Below are positions 9,459 through 20,779 of a DNA stretch of 64,000 bases, piece by piece. The stretch is taken from NCBI GenBank assembly GCA_030998225.1, contig JAPYXD010000023.1, forward strand, positions 248,001-312,000, in the 5' to 3' direction. How positions within the stretch are numbered: position 1 is the stretch's first letter; each line of letters opens with the position of its first letter. The translations under genes were made by a program, and so were the position numbers. The stretch is from Diplolepis rosae (taxonomy: Eukaryota; Arthropoda; Insecta; Hymenoptera; Diplolepididae). The notes below the pieces were generated by a model. It was not told the origin of the DNA, did no database searches, and was given only the letters and a program-made list of their open reading frames with translations.

Positions 9459-12400
9459 CTCTAATAAGTGATGTTATTCCAAGACGATTCACAAAGATGT
9501 TATCCTTCTGGTGGGAATTCGTAAATAATTCAGCGATTACATACAAATCCGGTTTAACTTTTCTAGCTGCATCCAACAAGAACTTAAAAGTAAATATAAT
9601 CAGTATTAACAGTTTTGATGTGGTAAAAATAATAAGTGCCTAATGACAAGAAAATAGGAAAGAAAGAATGAAACTCGTACCTCTGCTACGGGAATTGGAG
9701 TTGAGTGGCAATTGTCCAGCCTGACGCCATCAAAAATTGTTGCCATTTGCTGTACATAGTCAGTCATTCTCTTCCACAAAAAGGGACAATCTTCTGGCTT
9801 CTCTCCGTATCTTTAAATTTCAGCGATCGTAAAAAAATCAGAGAAGTATAGAACAACGAAGATGAAAGGATGCATTGTGAAGAAAAAAATTTTAATTCAC
9901 CTAAGTTTAACACTATCACCCCAAGCAATCAATTCTCTGCGAATATAGACATTTGAATCAGGATCAGCGAAATTTTTCAGAGGATCGCTATTCATGACCC
10001 AACCGTTGTGAACCATTAGATAACATCCTGCGTCCGAATACATAGTCGTTTCTTTTTCAGCTAAATTCATGGGTGTTCCATAATCAGTAAAATATCTATA
10101 AATATATCACTTGCTATTAATTGAAGCTTATTTTAAATAAAGTATAATTGGACCTCCGACGATACACACGAAGCGCAGTCGATTTAGTTTTTAAGATAAT
10201 CAAGAAAGTATGACTTTATTTTGCATTCAGGAAATATTTATTTTTTTGTACTTAAGTCACCATAAATTCGAAACTGAAATTAATTTTTCGAAACAATTTT
10301 CAGTAAGTAAGAACTAAGATGTAAATGAACTGATAAAACTTTCATAATTTCGATTTATCATCTTTGAAGTTGTATAAAAATTTGTCAAGCTGTGGCGAAA
10401 ATAATATATTAAAATTTTCAAACGTTTTGGGAGTCAAGCGAATTCAAAGAATCATCAAATAATCCGTCACCAACATTTTTAGCAGGATTCACAGAAGCTT
10501 TTTGGGAAATTTCAAACAATTTTCTCTCATAGTTCAAGTGTAATAATTAAATAAAGATTTCGATGGTCGTATCGACGTTTTTTTGGTGTATTTGCCTCTC
10601 TTCATCAAGAACGTATTACAGCGAGAGATTTGAAGGCCAAGACAAAAAAGTAAGATAATAACATAGATATTATTCTGTTGAATTCTTTAACTGATCAAAA
10701 AGATTTTTGAGGATCTAATTTCTCATCAAATAATGATAATCATTAGAGAGGTCAATGACCGAACTGGACTAAATGTCAGTTGCATTTAATGGCCAACGTT
10801 TCGAAGACCCACAGTCTTCCTCTTCAGGGCCTAGTTTTATTTGATTTAAAATAAATTTATACATAACAATAAGGGATTTGAAAACGAAATTCAGATTTTA
10901 AAGTTGGAACGCGGAAAAAAATAGTAGAAGTAATTTTACTCAACTTTCGATCAAAGTTGGGACATATGGACAAGTTAGAAGTTATTCAGTATCACTGTAA
11001 TTATTTGTGATGTATTAAATGTTCAAGAATGAATCAAAGTTGAGTAAAATTCAGAAGTGTAGGGTGAAGTATCAAAGCATGCATTAAATATTTCTAAAAA
11101 TATATTTTATCACTCGTAGTATAATTATAAAAAACGGGTTGAATTTTCAGCATGCTGCATGAAAAATACAATTACGGTTTATTTCAGTAGGAAGTTATTA
11201 ATTTGATCCTAATAGTTCACACTCCTGCACGGAAAATATTAGCTGTCGACACTTTCTTTAATTGTCATCGACTTTTAGATATGACTAGTCAATGAGAATT
11301 TCGACATTTTTTTAGAAGCTTTCATTGAAAGGTGTACGGAATTATTAAAATCGTTAATGTTTTTTTTACGATTCCAGTCTTATCCGAAAGTCGATGACAA
11401 GTGACTACAATAAGAATTTTTATTTCAATTCCATCTGAACCTTTCGTTACTTTTAAGGTATAAAAACTATAGTCAATTTAGTATTTAAAAGTTCCACATA
11501 ATCTAGTTATATATAGATTCTTTAAGTTTAATAAATTCTTGATTCATAATTTCTTCTCAATTCATTTATAATTACTTCTTCTTTTACACTTAAGTTTTTT
11601 TTTAATTAAATTGATTTTATGAACATTTAAACTATATATACATTTAAAATATCTTGTAGATTATATTAAGCGACAGTTCTTGCGTATGTCTATTTGCTGC
11701 CTCTGTGTCTTAAAAGGAATCAAGCAAATCGGAAATTAAAAATAAAATAAAGTTTTTAAAATTTACTCTTAAAGAACTCCGTCCTTCCGCGTTCGTGTGT
11801 TTGTGTTCTGTGATGTTGCATACATCTCAAGGGTGTTGTGGGCCTCCCTTATGAATAGTGGTGTTTTTCTTCACAAAATTATTGTTTCAAAGAATTTGTT
11901 ATAAAAATATCATTGTGTATATGTGGTTCTTGTTTGAGCCTTTGAGGAGAAGCAATTTTGCGGTCAAACTCTTCACGAATCGACCAAACAGGAGTTTTTT
12001 CTCGTTTTTTTGAGGACTGTGGTTTGGAGCGGTCTGGTTCCTGGACGACTTGGAACTTGCCCCATTGCATGAGTTCCTTGCACGTTCTTATAAAATATTA
12101 TAACTAAGAAAACCAAAGCAAAAAAAAAAAAAAAACAAACAAAAAAGTCTAGTTTTACTATAAATAATTTATTTTCTTGCACGTTTACAGCTTAGTCATT
12201 AAATTCATAAAATTAGCTGGCACTGAAGAGGGCCCCCATTTGTCGCCGAAACGTTTGCCTTTTTTTGTCTTTTTAAAACATGCTTCTTATTCTTTGTATC
12301 TAGGACATGTTCACCTAATAGGTTATTTATATTATTATCTTACTATTTGCTTTGTCTTTCAAATCGCCGACTGTAATACCCTCTCAAGGGCGTACAAGCA

Positions 12401-15242
12401 CACGAATGGAACGTCGACACAAATGTCCAGATCTTTATTCAATTGTTACGCTCAAACTATGAAACAGTATTGTTTGAAAATTGTTTAAAAACTTCTTTGA
12501 ATCCTGATTTTTGATGACACATCATTTGATGTTTAGATCAGAATAATAGGTACCTTGAAACAAGGGGGTTCTTTTCGCTAATGTCTTTTAATCTAGGACC
12601 ATCCAACTGTACCCTAAAGTAACGAATGCTAGCAATTGTATTTTCGATGGCAGCATTCAGATTGATTTGGACGTCGTTGATGATCGCTTTATTGAGTTCT
12701 TGCAATTTCTTCCTGAGATCCTCTGCGCAACGTTTTAGTCGCGTCTCTTCGTCGAAACAATCAACTCTGTAAAATAACAAAATTATTTTCTTTGCTGAAA
12801 TATTCCATTTAATTAACTGTGAAAAGTTATTGTCTTTAAAATGAAATTTACCTGTAAGTATTATAAAGTTGTAATGCAAGACTCATATTTATAGTAGCTT
12901 TTAGTCTACGAAATAGGGGGTCTCTAATAATTTGAATACTTTCATTTATAGTGACTGATTCTTCTTGTGGCATTTGATTACGAGCCTGACTTGAAAATTC
13001 AGCTACGGTTTCATTAACATCCAAAATGTAAAGTTCTTGAATTTTAACCAAGGGTAGAAAGTATGTGTGAAGTGCATGGCGAATACTCTGTAATGATTGA
13101 ATAAGTATTTGAATTGATTTTTTATTTGAATAAGAATTGAATAGATAATCGAAAACGATTTTCTCCATTTTTTTATTTAAAATATTTCATGTGCCTCCGG
13201 CGCGTAAACTCGTTTTTTCGCTACAGTTGAGAGTAGCATAATGTTGTGTATTCCGTTACAGAGGAATATAATGTAAAAATTTAACTGCGCATGCGCATAT
13301 AGTCTTACAGCGGAGCAGAATCTTCTTATTCTTCTTCTTCTTCTTCGTATAGCGTTAGCACCCTACTGACAAAGCCTTGTAGATTTGAACTGCGCGTGCT
13401 CTATTACAACAAGCTACTACACAAGATCGATAAAATCAAAATGGCTATGAGACTAGTCGCGAAATATCAAGTGTAATGACTGGCGCCGCAAACAACTACA
13501 ATACTAGGTTAGACTCGAGTGTACGCATAAAAACTCGTATCCGCACCGAAGTCACATAAAATAGAATACGTGTCAATGCACACAATTCGGGAAATTACGA
13601 GACTCGCGACAATACTTGCAGGACTGATCGCGCCTCGGCTTCGTCTCGGCTACGCATCGGCTATACCTCGACTACGCCTTGGCTTCGATCTCCTGCGAGC
13701 ATTGTCGCTCGTCACGCAATAACCCTTATTGTGCGCCTAGCCACGTAATATACTATTTTCTAACTGTACGTCTAATGCTTCTTGAAGGAATATTTTTTCA
13801 TGAAAACTTACATTTAGGTGTTCTTCAGTTTCAACCATAACAGGGATACCTTTCATCTCCCATTTTCCTGCTACTATTTGAAATGTCAATTCAGAAAGAG
13901 CTACGTCCAAAAGATACGATGGTCGTAAATAAGGGCAGTTCAAACAGTTGTATGTACATTCAGGATGCGTCAGAAGAAAGGGACTTTCATTAGATGTATG
14001 ATTCAAAACGATATCGCATATGCTGAGAATCTGTATAGAAAAATTATGTTAATTTATGGAACGAAACTAATTGCGAATATGAGAAAAAAATTCCTCCTTA
14101 CTCTCCATTCGTTACGCATTTTTTCAATTAATACTTTAATGTCACTAAAGTCTATTTGATTTTTCTCACTACTAAATTCAGAATTTAATTTCAGCTGATC
14201 GCTAAGACTGTAGGAGGACCTAGAAGCTCCTAGTTCCTGAAACGGAAATTTTTATAATTTATAGAAATTAATATAAGATGATTCGCGGAATTAATCGTCA
14301 TAAAATGCATACTTGTATTGGCGTAAAATGAATCATGTTGTAGCCGGAATTTTTCGAGACCAACAATTTACTTTCCCAAGAGGAAAAAGGTCCGAGACAT
14401 TTCGCCAATACTGTTTGGCATTGAATGCAATCCAGTGGTATGGTTTCACCATCTTTAGATATTTTCAATTCAGGATCTACCAATATGTATCCAGAGGCAA
14501 CGGCTTCCGCGTCATTTTTCATTCTGTATCATAAATAAAATAGAAACTTATAACTTATTTTAGAGAATAAAATATGTAGAATATCAGAAAAACAAGCATA
14601 TAAGTTTGATATTGATACTTTGATTAAGTAAAACACAGTAAAAGGTTTATGTCAAGTACTTGTAAAAATCGTCGAATGTCGAGAAAATCGCTTTCTTTAT
14701 GTTTCCTTAAAATTGCTCGAAATCAAAAAATATCGTAGCGATTTTTGAACTGTATATTTTCACTTAGAATCTAGTATTAGCAGTATTCCTGTTTTTATTT
14801 TAGCTCCTGAGTATACAGTAATATAATACATAATATAATTTTTTGCTTAACGCTTACTTTGCATCTGTAGCATAATAGTGGAAAGATCCAGCAGAGGTTA
14901 AACGCACTGATGCAGTTTCGACGTTCCATGTTAATTGATAATAAGTGTGCCTCTCAAAGTTTTGATCATTCATAAGAGGATGATTTACGAAGATATGAAT
15001 TTTTCTCCCAAGTAGCGAAGGTCCCAATCTAAATTCAACTTGCCATCCTAAAATTTAAACACTGAATTGAGAATAAATCACAGATTAATAAATGAACAAA
15101 ACTTTTTCAACTTGCCTTTTTTAAGGCGATACAAAATTTCATCTTTATGCTCTCCTTTATTTAACGTCAGAACTCTTACTTGTTCAACATCTTGATTAGT
15201 ATAGATTGCCTCATGCCTTTCCACCATGTTTTGCTTTTGGGT
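9459..15242 (-). CDS. AGL: Glycogen debranching enzyme, N-terminal half (ten exons)
   Basis: AGL is the cytosolic two-activity enzyme (4-alpha-glucanotransferase plus amylo-1,6-glucosidase) that removes glycogen branch points. Exons, minus strand, in order: 15242-15116 (ATG at 15227), 15047-14858, 14523-14313, 14236-14102, 14030-13812, 13087-12852, 12766-12554, 10095-9901, 9810-9681, 9582-9459. All phases agree, giving about 588 codons without a stop. Recognisable segments: [28 protein letters not shown] and [59 protein letters not shown] (nucleophile Asp) and VIAELFT (acid/base Glu). The first intron uses a GC donor (GCAAGT at 15115); the others seen use GT-AG. The rest of the roughly 1500-residue protein is absent, so either a very long intron runs past the start of the window or the gene is cut. 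Confidence 0.95.
10791..10831 (-). ncRNA. Hammerhead ribozyme-like motif (Penelope-type)
   Basis: Reading the minus strand: stem I GGCC, core CTGAAGAG, stem II GAAGAC/GTCTTC with loop TGTGG, core GAAA, a two-base palindromic stem III (ACGT), site ending GTT, then GGCC closing stem I. CUGANGA and GAAA match the hammerhead consensus, in which U7 may vary. The tiny stem III is what is described for hammerheads in Penelope-like elements. The cleavage site ends in U rather than C, which usually lowers activity. No Penelope ORF is nearby, so this would be a solitary remnant. Confidence 0.55.
12229..12259 (+). ncRNA. Hammerhead ribozyme-like motif (Penelope-type)
   Basis: Plus strand: stem I GGCA, core CTGAAGAG, stem II GGC/GCC around an 11-base loop, core GAAA, mini stem III ACGT, site GTT, stem I TGCC. 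The conserved core bases are present. Stem II is short (3 bp), so folding is less sure than at 46613. It is antisense to AGL transcription, so the AGL pre-mRNA would not carry it. Confidence 0.45.
13589..13726. repeat. Inverted repeat flanking a CGGCT tandem, in an AGL intron
   Basis: 13589-13630 and 13685-13726 form imperfect inverted arms (the left has CGCGACAATACTTGCAGGA; the right, reversed, has GAGCGACAATGCTCGCAGGA). Between them are about five decayed copies of a 10-12-bp unit of the form CTCGGCTACGC. It is GC-rich in an AT-rich intron between AGL exons 14030-13812 and 13087-12852. A (TTC)n run sits upstream at about 13322-13346. Confidence 0.6.
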
Positions 15243-15905
15243 CTACAATTCAATAAAAAATATTTCTTATGCTTTAAATATGTTAATAACCAAAATAATA
15301 AATATTTTTCAATGTTCTTAGGCTAGTTTTAATGATAAGCATTTCTACAGAAACGTTGTTACTTATAAACATAATTGTATACTTTTCTCTAAGAATGCTA
15401 CAAGAAGCTAGACATGAAACAAAAAAGTTGAAAAAACCTCAGAATGTTTTTGTTATAGTCATCAGTCCTGTTACTGGTTTTACAAATTTATTCCTTCTTT
15501 CTTAATATTTCATCAAAAGTGATTTATCCAAATTGATTGTGAAGAATATTTTTACATTCTCATCATGGATGAGAAGGTATTGGTTTTTTATCTTGCAATT
15601 GTTTAAAAAGGAAAAAACACATTACATATTCTACCAAAGGAAAATTATAGTGTAACACGTTTGTCAAAGATGTCAAGTATTTTATTTTGCCTGAATAATT
15701 CAGGTAAACGTTTCGGACGCATATGGGAGGACTTCAGTGCTATAATTTTAGAATAATTACGAAATATAGCTACTTCATAAAAGTTTACACTTTGACAATA
15801 TATTATAAAAACGTGTTAAAATTGAAGATTTTGGAACTTATTTCATGATTATTAATTTGAAAATTCCATCCAGTCTTGAATGGCTTATAGTTAATTCTAA
15901 CTCAC

Positions 15906-15981
15906 AGGCTGATAAGGTCGATATAGTAGAGTTCCGTTATCACGGTTTGTGATACACTCTTCTAATGATCGACACAATCGA
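15906..15981 (-). other. Possible isolated exon upstream of AGL
   Basis: A 76-base block on the minus strand is bounded by a polypyrimidine-poor TTTCAG acceptor and a GTGAGT donor and holds one open frame of 25 codons with codons for RLCRSLEECITN. It lies about 680 bp upstream of the AGL start codon. It might be an alternative first exon of AGL, an exon of an overlapping gene, or chance. I do not recognise the peptide. Confidence 0.2.
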
Positions 15982-16181
15982 CTGAAATGATTAAGAAAAA
16001 TTTAATAATTAGTTCATGGTATACTCGTAGCCGGATGAGGCGTAAATAGATTCTGTGAGAATCCTTTTTTCACAGAGAATTTTTTCACAATACATTGAAA
16101 ATTCCATCTAGTCTTAAAGGACGTAGTTATTTCTAAATCGCAGGTTTACGATTTGTGATTTTTCGAAATGGAAATTTTTCT

Positions 16182-16233
16182 GGAAATGATATATCTTATT
16201 CCATGAACACATAGGTCATACTTTGTTGACCAG
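16182..16233. repeat. Solo terminal repeat of the 19394-20742 element
   Basis: ATATCTTATTCCATGAACAC through TTGTTGACCAG matches the right end of the TIR element at 20690-20742 with scattered changes. No partner end is nearby, so it is an isolated or truncated end. Confidence 0.55.
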
Positions 16234-16429
16234 TATTATTAGTGCGAAGCACTTATTTAGCGTGCAAGAAGCAAAATGTACACGGATAAAATAATCTAAC
16301 TATTACAGTAAGCTGAACTCTTCCTATTAAAGCACCGAACTCAATAGGCGAAATTGGTATGAACTTCTACCAATATTGGTACCAACTTGTGCATTCTTAG
16401 CATAGAATGTCATATACTATATAATATTT

Positions 16430-16559
16430 CAGCAAGAGTTCTTTGACAATCGAGATGTTATGCCAAGTCTAAATATCTCTCCATCCCTGAGAACACGCTA
16501 AGCGCTACGTTTGTAGGTAGGCGTGGCTTAACATCTCGGTTGCAAGAGTACTCTTGCTG
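16430..16559. mobile_element. 130-bp MITE with 31-bp inverted ends
   Basis: 16430-16460 (CAGCAAGAGTTCTTTGACAA onward) pairs with 16529-16559 with three or four mismatches. The 68-bp interior has no coding potential. Confidence 0.6.
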
Positions 16560-16819
16560 CAATAGGATGAGTTTCTTGCAACCAGAGAAAGGCGAAGTTC
16601 GAACTATTTTCACAAGGCACAAGTGTTTTAAAAGCATGAAACTTAGTATTTTTTCAGCATGAAGGGATCTCTGCTTAAAATGTAGGAATTTTCCACCAGG
16701 ATGGCAAGAACGAAACCTGCTACAAAAGCATGGCCAGTGTTCTTGCTATTATGATCAAATTTTTTTCTCTGTGTATAAAAGTAATTTTACAATTGTTTTG
16801 TAAAGTTCGAAACAAATAA

Positions 16820-16953
16820 GCGATCGTCCATAATCTACGTTACGCGTTTTTCTTTTATTTATATCGTTGTGTTCTTTTTAATTTAACAGCAAATTTATTC
16901 TCGTATTTTTTTTAACAAAAGAAAAACGCGTAACGAAGTTTATGAACGATTCC
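16820..16953. repeat. Inverted repeat with 37-bp arms
   Basis: 16820-16856 and 16917-16953 are inverted copies sharing GTTACGCGTTTTTCTTTT and, on the outside, an imperfect CGATCGTCCATAATCTAC. The interior of about 60 bp is AT-rich. Probably another MITE. Confidence 0.55.
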
Positions 16954-18086
16954 TAAGTGAATTATAAAAATAAAAACTTATCAAAAACAAAGTGTTTCAG
17001 ATAGATTTTTTATCCTATACAGCAAGAAAACACGTTTCCTGTTGAAATTGATAAAAAAAGCAATTTACTTACGATACTATATCATACAAATTGCAACACA
17101 TTTTAAGCCTATTTAACTTTCATTAATGTATTCAGAGAGAAATTTGGCCCAGAATGGACAATAAATATGAATAATAGGCAATCAGAACGGAAATAAAAAT
17201 TCTGATCCAGCTTTCAAGTTACACTTCTTCAGATAGTAAATATTTGATGTATAAATGAATCAAAAATTATTTTGAGTTTATGTTTACGTCAAAATTAGTT
17301 TATTTGAGCCCATATTGTACTGAAACTTGCATGTTATACATAGTGTCTACTAATTTTTACCTATGAAATTCCTAGACAATGAAGAAATGAGAACAAATTG
17401 TACATTTTCAATGTTCATGATTTTTTCCGGACTGAAATCGCGCAAAAATTTGCAATATCCCTCAATTATAGGTGCAAAAAATTGTTGAAGTTCAACAGGA
17501 AATTATAAGATATTTATATTGATGACTTTCCCGTCCAAAATGGCGGCTAGAACGTAAAAATGTCCTTAAAATCAGAGTTTTTCGCTAATAACTTATATTT
17601 ATTGGATTATTCAAAACTAATTATGAGTTCAGATAATAATTATCGAGTGTTCTAACGACGGTTACACACTTATTTCTTGTATTTTTCGACGACTTTTTGA
17701 TTTTTATGAACATCCTTTAGGCAGAAATCATATTACTTATACTGTTAAATTATGTTTAATGAATTAAACGTGTACCATTCATGTTTTCCAGTAATATCTG
17801 ATCAAATTAGTGATTACTTCCTCTCAACTATTCAAAGATTCTCGGATTTTTATGAACTCATCATCTCAGAATGATGTTTGTGTTTATAATGCTTGATGCT
17901 CGTTTTATAATTCAAAGTGTTCATTTAGTAAAACTTAGCTTGCGAAGTCTTCATAAAATTTCCGTGTTTTATCATTCATCTGAAAAACTCCCACGATAAA
18001 TCAATCTTGAAGTGAATGTTCTTAAAATCATACAAATAAACTGAGAGCTCGTGATACAACTTTATATGCTATATTTTCTTAATGTA
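16954..18086. other. AT-rich stretch without a gene
   Basis: No coding frame is recognisable. A weak hammerhead-like string occurs at about 17185-17235 (see the rejected list). Confidence 0.4.
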
Positions 18087-18960
18087 ATGTCTCGAAAACG
18101 ACCAAGACGAACTATTTCCCCTGATATTGAAGATAAAACATATACCTTTAAAAAATGGTTATGATGAAGATGATGAAACAGTTGCAATGTCGAATTTAGA
18201 TGATTCTGGTTGTTCAGACGATTCATATTCTGATACTGATTATAACGAAGAATTATCGAGTGTCAGTTATAAAAAAGCTTGTAAAAGTTACCGAATAGAT
18301 CAAGCTAAGTTGGAAAAAGATCATAAATTTCATTGGGTGAATGGTGAAAGAATTTATTCCCATGATATTAAGGATAAAGTACTGTTGACTTAATTTGGAA
18401 GGAGAAATATTCGGAAAAGTGAGCTATAAGAATTATTTGAGACATTTTTTTTCTAATAAAATGAAAGAATATATCATCGATGCATGTAAAGAAAACGATT
18501 TTGACTTGCAATCGGACGATTTGAATAAATTTATTGGAACCATGATGGTCAGTCCGTTCAATAAAAGAAAGTCTCAGAGAGATTATTGGTTATCCGATTC
18601 ATTTTGCTCTTGTGAGATTGGTCCTCCAGCAAGGACACACGATAAATTTGAATAAATCAAATTAAAATTTAAATATTCGAAGTTCAAAGATAATGATCCT
18701 TATGATAAAGAGGTGGTGCATTCGTGCATTGATGAAAATATTCTAAGAGACTACTCTGAAGTTTGGCATTTGGAGAACTGCTCTATCGGTAAACAAAATG
18801 ATTGCTAAATCGTATATGAGAAGTTCATTAAATCGGTTCATGCGTAGGGTAGATGTCCATGACGGAAGAATCATGAACGTTTCCAAAGGCACATATATGA
18901 ATTTAACGCTAGGGGCATCACTGCAGTTTCCAAATTAAATCCAGATTTTAGGAATCAATT
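18087..18960 (+). pseudogene. piggyBac-like transposase relic
   Basis: The frame starts at ATG 18087 (MSRKRPRRTISPD), shifts near 18150 into an acidic stretch (DETVAMSNLDDSGCSDD), stops at 18391, and continues in a third frame with FSNKMKEYIIDACKEN and DDLNKFIGTMMVSPFNKRKS-RDYW. This resembles the acidic N-terminus followed by the FxxFF...FIGxxxxxGY...DYW region of the piggyBac transposase domain (DDE_Tnp_1_7). Around 18830-18870 one frame gives NRFMRRVDVHDG, similar to the family's late MGGVDxxDQ motif, so a large middle part is deleted. Multiple frameshifts and stops make it inactive. Assignment rests on pattern only. Confidence 0.5.
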
Positions 18961-19393
18961 AAAATGATAAAAAATCACTATTGTGACAGGGAAAAGAGGT
19001 TGAAAAGGGAGAAGAAGAAAAACAGAAGAGCGAATCAACTCATGCGTTGGCGAGCATACCTAGGAAAGGTATCGTATCGTATACGAAATCTGATTGCTGA
19101 GACTCATGTGTGGCATGAATCGGATTTCTCGTTCGCTCGGAACAATCAGTGAATTCGTTTGCGTTTCTTATGTCCTAGCTGATAAAGAAGAGTAAAAATA
19201 ATAATTCTATTTCAATAAATGAACCTTTTCGACAGTAAATATTGTCTTCAACATAAAAATGCCATTTTCTACAATTATGGAAACTGGATAAAATATGCTC
19301 CATCACAAATAGTTAACCATAGATTGACTAGACAAATAACTATTGACCATCAATCAATCGAATAGTTAATATCAATTATTGAATTATTAATAA

Positions 19394-20742
19394 CACTGGT
19401 CAACAAAAGTGACCTATGTGCTCATGGGATGAGATACGGCATTTTTGTTGTTTTTTGTGCAAAAGTGTTTTTACAAAAAAAAACCTCATATTTAACTAAA
19501 AATATTTCTTTTTCTAGTCGGCTAGGCGTCATTCTCTTCGTATTTTGATGCTAAAGAAATGTAAAAAAATTTAGGGCTAAGGCTATCACCGTTCGAAAGA
19601 TACATGACAGAGAAGTTGTCTCTTTCTATAGAGCTGCCAGTTTGACGGGTTACATGTACTTGAAGCGAATTATTGTACTGTGTCTAGTATTTCATTGCAC
19701 CAAAATCTACAATATTTGCATTTCTCACATTATTCACGAAGTTTACCATACCTATAGTAGAAATTTGCTTGAAAAAGATGTAAAAGACTCTTTTTATCGG
19801 AATCGAAAGAAAGATTTAACCACATATTTTTCTAGCCAAGACAACCTCATTTATTGTTACGATGTAGATGAACTTATGAGAGCCATTGGTCCTGAACACT
19901 AGCCAGAGAATTGGCGTTTATTCATTTATTCGAATAAATTTAGTTTGAAAGCTGTACCCTTGCACAACGGAAACGAATATCCATCTATACCCGTTGCTCA
20001 TGCCACCCATATGAAAGAGTGCTATGATGTCATGCAACTTTTACTTGACAAAATAGATTACAAGATCCATAAATGGTTCATCTGTGGTGATTTAAAAGTA
20101 ATATGAATCCTCCTTGGATTGCAATCTGGCTATACGAAATACTGTTGCTTTCTATGTACCTGGGACAGACGATACCAACATTATAATGTTAAAGTTTGGC
20201 CAGTGCGTAAGACCTTAGAACCTGGAAAGATGGACTAGGATTACATATAAAGCTCGGCATTGTGAAAAATTTCATCAAGACGTTGAATAAAAACGGAGAA
20301 GCTGATCTTTTTTTTCTTGAAAAAAAAATTCTCTAAGCTTGGTGAAGCTAAAATTAGGGAGGGAATGTTTGATGGACCACAAATTCGACAATTGATGCTG
20401 GACTGTGATTTCGAAAGAGTTTGACTGAAATTGAGAGACAAACATGTTTGTCTGTTAAATCTGTCATAAACAATTTCTTAGGGAACACAAAATCCAGAAA
20501 TCACAAGCACCTGATCGAGAACATGTTACATAACTCCCAGGAAATGAAAGTGAACATGTCACTGAAAATTCACATGATGCATTCTCACTTGCACTTCTTC
20601 CCAGAACATATGGGAGCAGTTAGTGATGAACATGATGAAAGATTCCATGAAGACATCGCTACAATCGAGAAGAGGTTCAATGGTATGTGGAAAATGACAT
20701 ATCTTATCTCATGGGCACATAGGTCACTTTTGTTGACCAGTG
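19394..20742 (+). mobile_element. 1.35-kb TIR element with a decayed gene
   Basis: The ends are inverted repeats of about 50 bp starting CACTGGTCAACAAAAGTGAC and closing with its complement; TAA occurs on both flanks (19391-19393 and 20743-20745), suggesting a 3-bp target duplication. The interior carries a broken gene on the plus strand. Confidence 0.65.
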
Positions 20743-20760
20743 TAATTGAAGTATTTACGG
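19642..20760 (+). pseudogene. Conserved element-encoded protein, broken
   Basis: Fragments in several frames: 19642-19902 (ends MRAIGPEH then a stop); about 19903-20105 (NWRLFIYSNKFSLKAV, VAHATHMKECYD, KWFICGDLKV); about 20110-20160 (LGLQSGYTKYCCFLCTWD); about 20320-20420 (GEAKIREGMFDGPQIRQLM); then 20421-20768 (VKSVINNFLGNTKSRN, NMSLKIHMMHSHLHFFPE, GAVSDEHDERFHEDI). Proteins with the GLQxGxxKxxCFLCxWD and NLGAVSDEHGERFHQDI-type motifs are common unnamed repetitive proteins in insect genomes. Its 3-prime end runs into the terminal repeat of the element, so the gene is truncated by, or evolved as part of, that repeat. Catalytic function is unknown. Confidence 0.55.
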
Positions 20761-20779
20761 ATTGTTGATCGAATGGAAA

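Larger units (their letters stand above)
10096..12553 (-). other. Large AGL intron carrying repeat debris
   Basis: This 2.46-kb intron separates the exons ending PLVSR and beginning YFTDYG (single-letter residues), and all other introns between sequenced exons are under 750 bp. It contains two hammerhead-like motifs (10791-10831 minus, 12229-12259 plus), short inverted repeats (for example around 10930-11065 and 11260-11400), and an A-run at 12121-12135. Frames reported here have no protein similarity that I can recognise. Confidence 0.75.

Noticed and set aside
12177..12488. 103-codon plus-strand ORF in the AGL intron
   Set aside because: Antisense to AGL, spans the hammerhead-like repeat, and has no recognisable motif.
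17185..17235. Possible seventh hammerhead-like motif (minus strand, CTGAAGAAGTGTAACTTGAAAG)
   Set aside because: Stem II is only AAGT/ACTT and the bases after GAAA do not give the ACGTH site; the motif is too weak to list.
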